Below are positions 57,539 to 64,000 of a stretch of 64,000 nt of DNA, piece after piece. Under the pieces are notes generated by a model. That model was not told the DNA's origin. It did no database searches and saw only the letters and a list, made by a program, of their open reading frames with translations. Position numbers and translations under genes: made by a program. The DNA comes from Zea mays (Eukaryota > Streptophyta > Magnoliopsida > Poales > Poaceae), in NCBI RefSeq assembly GCF_902167145.1, contig NC_050096.1, positions 77,186,683 to 77,250,682 on the forward strand, read 5' to 3'. The first letter of the stretch is position 1, and each line of letters opens with the position of its first letter.

Positions 57539-60500
57539 ACACCATCAAAATCAACGGTTCAGATCACTGGATAACTAACTCTCACTTACTCAAATCCAAT
57601 GGATAATATTATTTGGATCATCCCTCCCTCTCCCCTATGACCCCGCCGCCCCAGATTCCCCCACATTGCCGTCAACCCCGCCTCTCACACCATCGTCGTC
57701 ATCGATCCCTCCCCTTCCCTATCTTGGATCGGAGTGTTAGCACGAGGTTTATGCTAGTATAGGCTAAATAGGCAAACCATCATCCATATATTAACTTTCA
57801 TTTAAAAGACAATCTTCATAAAAGATGCATCTTCGATAAAAATATTCAAACCAATAAGAGGTGAAATAAATTCTGCCAGTCATTCTACTCCAAAACTCTC
57901 TCTCTCTCTCTCCGTCTCTGTCTCTCTATAGCATCAATGCATGGCCCCATCGCATAATAATAGATGTGCAAAACCTCAACACCCTAGGTGGTGGCGCACG
58001 GACACGAACCTTTCACACCCTCCTATTACTACAGGGTGGAGAGATCCAACACTATTACAGACCGAGCCACCACTGCTCCTATTATCATCACCAGTTACTA
58101 TATTACTGTTGGTGGAATTCTTTCACCAACAATTATGGAAATGACACAGGGAGAAAAGTTCAACGACTGACCTGTTGGTTAAACAATGATCTTGAGGTTT
58201 CTTTTCTCAACCGTATTATATGTTGAACCACCTGCGATACCTGTTATAGTCACCATCCTTGAAACAACATTTGGTGGACTAGAAGTCCACATTCTTCATG
58301 ACTGTTGAGTAATGTCCCTACTACTAACACCCTTTCATCACTATTACTTTCATTGGTAGAAGTTGAAGAGGCACATTCAGTGTTTTATATATTGTTCATG
58401 CCCACTATCATCTAAACCCGCCCTTCTTCCTTGTTCACCCCCTTCTTCATCCAACTTCAAGCACATCGGCGGATAGCTTCTTCAAGCTTCCAACCAAAAA
58501 CCCATTCGACAACGAGGATTAGGTCTAGCAATGCTCATCCTCTAGCAGAAGCACAACTACCTTGTTTTTGTTATGCAAATTTGTAGAGAGCAGAGCCGTA
58601 TAGTGTAATCAAACGATAACTTATTTTAGTACATCATCTCACACACTTGATTTGTTAGTGTGGATTGTTATTGTAGAAAGTAAACTTGTTTGTGGATATG
58701 ATGTCTAGATTTAATGATTATAATAGTATGGTGTGTTTAGTAAGTTACTAAGGTCCTATAAATTAATAAATATATGGTGCAAACTAGGTGCATGTTCATT
58801 TCATCATGGATGAGTATGCATGAACCACCATAGATCATTTGGTCGTCATCGTCGCATCATACCACTCGTCGGTGGTGATAAAATGCCTATCACCGTCAAA
58901 TTGGACCACTAATCGATGTTGAAGCAATCATCAACACCGCTGGTGTAAAGTATGATGTGGCAAAGATCAAAAGATCATTACCAATGAGTCATTCAATGAT
59001 AGATTGTACTGTGAAGCAATGATGACCATAACATATACACAAATGGATGATTCTTCAATGCGATTGTGATCATGACATATGAAAGGATCAAGATGTCCAT
59101 GAATTGGGCTAATCTAAAATTTCTTGCAATAATTAAATCCTACCAAATATCCGACCTCACCTCTTATACTTAATAGTGTTTTCTATTCTTCACATAAAAG
59201 TTTTGCACCCAAAGTTACAACTCTATTCTAGCATGGAAATTTTAATAATGTAAATACAATAAGATAATTGTATGAAAGTAAATGCTCAAAGTAAAAAAGG
59301 TTAGAAACAAGACAACATTTTCTTGATGTACTAGAGAGTTGACACTCCTCAGTAGTCCTCATTGGAGCACATGTACAAGGGTGTGGCTCCCCTTTTCGCG
59401 CAAGAATCAAGTGTTATATATAGGTTGTTTCTTCTCCACACTAGCATGGTGAATCATCCGCAATCATTCGCACTCCATCAACAAGTCATCTAGGTGATGT
59501 TGATCGCTAAGAGTAATAAGTACAAACTCACACTTGACTTAAACAAGTCAAATGATTAAGGTGGAGGCACACTTGCTACTCTCTATGCACTAATGAGCTC
59601 CTTAATCTCGTGATTATCTAATCTCAAACAGCCCACTATGCAGAGGTTCTCTCTCTCTCTCTCCAAAGTGTTTCTTCAGCTAAACAAATGGGCAATAGAG
59701 CTAGAATGAACGCGTTGGAGAGGTATTTATACTCCCTAACCGGCCAACTAGTCGTTACAACGTTTATTGTGCTAAATTCGTAAGCGTTGGATCATTTAGT
59801 GTTTCCTTTTAACGGGACTCAACAATTATAGTGACATCATTATGTTAGATATAGATGTTGGAGAACCTATGTAGTTCGACATGCTAAATTCATATTTGGA
59901 ATATCTTTAGAAGGTATCAGTCTGGGTCACAATGGTCTGATACCGATCATATTCATAGGGTTTGACACCCCATAGAAACACGGTATAACGATTCATCACC
60001 TCTAACAACCCCATAAGTAGGCGTCAAACTATACTCAATGGGTTGACGACCCCATCTTCGTAAGGTTCGATGGCCACTTAATTCCTCAGTTCACTTCAAA
60101 TTCAAAATCTCTGTAAATGGAGTTTGTTTTAAAAGATTTTTTGGGCCTCTTCTAAGATATCTAGTGCTAAGCTTGATAAGTATGCACCACAAGTAACATA
60201 TTAGGCCCACCTGGATCAAGCTACAAATTTATAGCTCTTTAAAGTACAACTAAAAGGAAAAACAAAGTACTAAATTACTTAAATATCTTTCAACTCCAAT
60301 TAACAATTTGGGCTAGTCCGTCATTAATCTTATCATCCATTCTATCATTAGGGGCATGAAAACCATTGATTGTTTAAACAACCACACATGTTAATCATAT
60401 TGTAATCCCGTGTCATCATAAATCATAAAAATTTTCTAGATGCTTTCAACATGTACATAGACGGCTTATACGACTTCAAAGTAACTGTGATCATAACCTG

Positions 60501-61350
60501 CACATAGACGACTTGTAATTTAAAGCGACGTTGGTCATGACCTGTGCACAGACGATGATCGATAGGCAAGGTCCATCTATTAATTCCAACTTCTTCACCC
60601 CTTTGAGTTTGGCTTTATTTGGGGCATACCATCAATGCCTCTCTCTCTCACTCTCCCCATCCTGTAATCGGATGTAGGCAGAGGATATGGAGAACCATGA
60701 GTAGGGGCTCATCATCTTGTTTGGGTTAGGGATCACGGGCGAACGAGGAGAATGGTCAGTTCCACAACAAGTGTGGCTCCACGAAGCTAACATGATAAGC
60801 TCGGCAACAAGCTTGGCTCAGTTTTTCATTTTTCTAATTTACAGGGATGGGAATTGTAACGTGCAAATGTATTACATGGTTAATTATTCAGAAGGGGACG
60901 TCGTTGACGCCTCTCCATGAAACATGTCTAGTGGTCAGTGGATGTGTTCTGGCTGCCTCTGCCTCTGAAGCTGTACTGTAGCAGTGTGAATCCGGGTAGA
61001 CAAATTTCACAAGAATTGGTTTACTAAACCAGCCTCGTTGACCTAAATCGTCGGAGTTTCAAATATGACTGCATACTAGATACTTCAATCTCTTTACAGA
61101 TTATCCACATGGTTAATGTTAGGGTTTGTCTAACTTAGAAAGTCATCAACGATAAATGAGATTAGTTGAATCGGGAGAGACCCATGAAGTAGAGGATGAT
61201 TATGAGGATAGTATAGAGCTGACGATCGATCTTGATCCCAAAATTCTTCCAGTGGACACAGATGGGCAATTAAGTAGTCACTTCAGTTTACTAGAATCAA
61301 TTGATAATCGATGAAACAATCATCAGGCATCTTCCTTTTTACATATGATC
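57539..61350. other. noncoding part of duplicated segment, copy B
   Basis: Counterpart of 16007-20037, without the 179-bp MITE. It has a CT/GT-rich microsatellite near 57897-57928. No genes were seen. Confidence 0.55.
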
Positions 61351-62096
61351 TCAGTCACAGGTAGCGAGAGTTAATGGACCCGAAATCCTGCGCTTCTTGA
61401 TCGGCAGCGGGCTCTGCACCTCCTCCTCCTCATCGACCCATCGCCTCATCCCATCGCTCTCCGGCACAGGCATCAGGTTGAGGTCAAAGTTCCTGACGGT
61501 GACGCCCGATGACCCCGTCCCCGTACCCGTAGCGGACGTCGTCGCCGACAAGGAGACGGACACGGAGCTGCCGTCCCAGTAGTGGCAGCGCTTGTGCCCG
61601 CCGAGCGCCTGGCCCGTGGCGAACCCCCTCCGGCAGATGGTGCACCGGTGCGGCCCACCCGACGTCGTCATCGTCTCCTCGGAGTGGCCTGCCGCGGAAC
61701 CCGCCGCCTGCTGCGCGGCGGCGAGAGCGGCAGCGTACTGCTCCCCCGTGGGCGGCCTGCGGTGGCTGGACTTGTGGCCGCCGAGCGCCTGGTAGGACGC
61801 GAAGGCCTTCCCGCGCACCGGAACCGGAGCTCCTCCTCCTCGCGCGCCGGCGGCGGCGGCGGGCACGACCACTGCTTACGACTGCCGCCGCCCTCCTGCC
61901 GCCCGAAACCAGCGGCGGCGGCGGCGGCCTTGCTGAGGCCGCTTCTTCCTCGGGTGCCCGAGAGCGCGGCGAGGCAGATGGCTAGGTAGTCCTCGCTGTT
62001 GAGCTTCTTCAGCCCCAGCGTCATCGTCGGCACTGGCACTGGCAGCGCGAGCGAGAGCGCGGTGGAGTGAAGAAGCGCTTCGAAACCGGCGGCCAT
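61351..62096 (-). pseudogene. C2H2 zinc-finger gene copy B (frameshifted)
   Basis: From Met at 62096 (the Met22 position of copy A) the frame follows copy A to FRCA near 61820. A 7-base deletion (copy A 20491-20500 region; here at ~61811-61817) then removes the second Cys of finger 1 and shifts the frame. The rest ([12 protein letters not shown], second finger CTICRRGF...[16 protein letters not shown]) is in another frame down to 61351. Other changes are in-frame: a 12-base gain in the linker and a 6-base loss near the C-terminus. Its promoter side is cut by the retrotransposon LTR 28 bases upstream of this Met. Confidence 0.9.
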
Positions 62097-62124
62097 GGCT
62101 ACCTTGCTGATGGCGACGACAGGT

Positions 62125-62763
62125 TGTTGAGCACCAAATTGAGTGCGCAGAACAGATTAGGGTTCCGAGTTTTGTGCTACGGTTGTTAGCTAAAATTAGG
62201 GGATAAGCTCAGAAATTTGTTTGTAAAGGGTCCAGCCCCCTCCTCTATAAATAGAGAGGTATACGACCGATTTGTAATCATCAATCGAATCAATACAACT
62301 TCTATTTCGCATTTTATCTTAAGAGTAGTTCTAGTCTAGTTTAGGTTTAGCTATCCAATCCCCAAATTCTTCGTCTCTCTTCGACTCTACGTCGATTAGA
62401 GGAGTCTAGATCGGCCAGCCCGAGCCTAGACACAACCTAGGATCTCTACTCCCCGACGGGGTCCCTCCCGGGAGCAAGATCCAGGCGCCGTCGGCGATCT
62501 TCCGCCGCCCCTGCGCACGCGCGGACCGTCCGGCCCTAGGGCGTGGACCGTCCGGCCGTCAGGCAGGGAACCCGGGTTCCTGCACCAGGTCGCGGACCGT
62601 CTGGTCCTGCGCCGCGGACCGTCCGCGCCTGACCAGAGAGCACCGCCGCCTCGCGCCAGGTCGTGGACCGTCCGGCCCTGTGCCGCGGGCCGTCCGCGCC
62701 TGACCAGAGAGCACCGCCGCTGGTTCTTTTGAAGTGATTGGCGCCTCCAAAAAGGCGTCAACA
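62125..62763 (+). repeat. 5' LTR (639 bp)
   Basis: Starts TGTTGAGCACC and ends GCGTCAACA, with TGTTGA/TCAACA inverted ends. TATA box at 62246-62253 (TATAAATA). Confidence 0.88.
62246..62253 (+). promoter_or_regulatory. TATA box of the LTR
   Basis: TATAAATA in CCTCTATAAATAGAGAGG, ~120 bases into the LTR. Confidence 0.75.
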
Positions 62764-62770
62764 TACTTTT

Positions 62771-62788
62771 TGGCGACTCCGCTGGGGA
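62771..62788 (+). other. primer-binding site
   Basis: TGGCGACTCCGCTGGGGA, seven bases after the LTR. It begins TGG as required for a tRNA 3' end; the tRNA species is not assigned here. Confidence 0.75.
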
Positions 62789-62820
62789 CAACACATATAG
62801 ACCTATCAAATCGGCCCTAA

Positions 62821-64000
62821 ATGGCCGGTTCAAAAGATAGCTCTGAGGTTTCCACCAGCAATATCATCACACCGACATGGGAAGCCTTGCCGGCTGAAGA
62901 ACAGCTCCTGTTCGAGGAGCGCCAGGAGCAGCTGATCCAAGAAGCAAAGGCGAAGTTCCTGGCTGACTTCAAAGTGGACAGGAACAACAAAGTCGTTCGG
63001 CAACGGGCGACAGATCTGGCTTCGCTCCGACCTACTACGATTACCCCAAATGTAAGTAGCACCAACGAACTCCAATCTCTTAAAGCTTACATAGACGAAC
63101 ACTGAGAACAAATGCAAAATATCATATGGGTTATGCAAAACGATTGTAGGAGACTAGTACGTACATTTGATAAATCTAGTATAGCAAATTTTCCTTCACA
63201 CGAGGTTGAATTAGGAGATAATACACGTAATACATCGGTTAAAGGTTGTCACGACCAGTCACAACCCCCTTATGGGATGCCGATGGACACATACCCTGAG
63301 CAAACGCAAATCGGCAGTAAACCAGCCGATCTACACATGTCCGGACCGTCCGCTCGCGAGCGCGGACCGTCCGGGTCAGCCACAGTCGGGCCCATTTTTA
63401 ATGAGTTACCTAGACACGCACCCGAGCCACCACATAGGGCACCGAATTTAAACTACCCAGTCGGACGGTCCGCATACAACGACGGACGGTCCGCACATAA
63501 TTACAGACGGTCCGGGCCAATGTCCGGACAGTCCACATATGACCTTTTTGAGGAAGATTGTTACTTGAATCCTCACCCATCCCAGCAACACTTCCCATCA
63601 CAATATGCAATGCACCAGCCCATTAATTCAAGATCTAGAGCCCAGGAAAACTTTCTGGCCCCACCCAGAGGGCCGGAAAGAAACAATCAAACCTATGGGC
63701 CATATAGGGTAAATGGAAATACACCATGTAGCTCAAACCAATGGGGAGAAAGACAACATGCTAACATTCAGCCGACCCCACCTATGTTTGATCAGAGAGC
63801 TGGTGGTCTCGCACCGGCTGCCATTGATATAGTGAGGGAAGAAATAGCCGGGGCGTTACGAGATAAGCTCGGAGTAAGCATGGTCCCTGGGGGGCAATCA
63901 TATCGGAAACCTTATGACAGCCGATTTGATCACCACCCATACCCACAGGGAACCAGGATACCCGAATTTGCAAAGTTTTCGGGTGACCAAGGAAAGAGCA
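62821..64000 (+). pseudogene. gag of Ty3/Gypsy element (partial, one internal stop)
   Basis: Met at 62821 opens MAGSKDSSEVSTSN. The frame has one TGA at 63103-63105 and is then open to the window end. It holds a Gln/Pro/His-rich spacer, then the conserved run into the gag core (IVREEIAGALRDKLGVS, FDHHPYPQGTRIPEFAKF). The capsid domain proper continues past 64000. This copy is damaged. Confidence 0.85.

Larger units (their letters stand above)
56092..62124. repeat. segmental duplication, copy B
   Basis: Direct copy of 14927-20828. The left edge is the Helitron junction and the right edge is the LTR insertion at 62125, so the original duplicated unit was probably longer on both sides. It holds a Tourist MITE, absent from copy A. 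Confidence 0.92.
62125..64000 (+). mobile_element. Ty3/Gypsy LTR retrotransposon, 5' part (continues beyond window)
   Basis: LTR 62125-62763, PBS at 62771 and gag from 62821. The insertion point CAGGT (62120-62124) matches uninterrupted sequence in copy A. Many CGGACCGTCCG palindromes in the LTR and gag recall maize Huck-type elements; the family name is tentative. Confidence 0.88.

Overview
This window is plant nuclear DNA, almost certainly from a grass. The tribe Andropogoneae (maize, sorghum, sugarcane, Miscanthus) fits best and maize is plausible. The reasons are nested LTR retrotransposons of the Tat and Tekay types, several CACTA elements with typical subterminal repeats, Stowaway and Tourist MITEs, a Helitron 3' end, and a C2H2 zinc-finger gene of the plant QALGGH class. 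It is not prokaryotic. The species call is inference. The only host gene I see that looks intact is the zinc-finger gene at 20038-20847 (minus strand); nearly everything else is transposable-element DNA.

Layout. 1-9745: 3' part of a Ty3/Gypsy Tat-lineage retrotransposon (broken gag-pol, 3.9 kb noncoding tail, 3' LTR 8237-9745). 9746-14158: right part of a CACTA element whose gene joins a plant En/Spm-type transposase region to a Ulp1-like protease; it is frameshifted. 14927-20828 and 56092-62124: two direct copies of a ~6 kb segment carrying the 3' flank and coding region of a C2H2 repressor gene. Copy A is open; copy B has a 7-bp deletion in its first finger and a retrotransposon at its 5' end. 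About 21400-27700: an outer CACTA with GCCGAGTG repeats. A second CACTA (22455-26198, TSD AAG) is inserted in one of its exons; that inner element carries MAPKK exons, and a Stowaway MITE sits in one of the MAPKK introns. 30131-40556: a ~10.4 kb Mutator-like element, bounded by TA microsatellites and hairpin termini, with two convergent multi-exon genes (Ulp1-like protease, FAR1/MULE transposase) that look largely open. Related termini lie at 29190-29277 and 40588-40672. About 41.3-56.09 kb: a Helitron-like segment with a HIPP first exon and a clear 3' end. It is split by a complete 12,077-bp Tekay-type chromovirus on the minus strand (41931-54007, TSD ACTAG). 62125-64000: 5' LTR and gag start of another Ty3/Gypsy element.

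Most interesting. (1) The chromovirus has an extra ORF between its primer-binding site and gag. Its N-terminus, MARLRHTARKS, matches the histone H3 tail (MARTKQTARKS) at 8 of 11 positions with K9-S10 in register, while the integrase of the same element ends in a chromodomain. This suggests histone-tail mimicry. (2) The 30131-40556 element may be a coding, possibly autonomous member of a family that sits in TA microsatellites. (3) The paired zinc-finger segments give empty-site evidence for several insertions.

Gene models with introns are read by eye, so exon edges are approximate unless stated. No similarity search was run.
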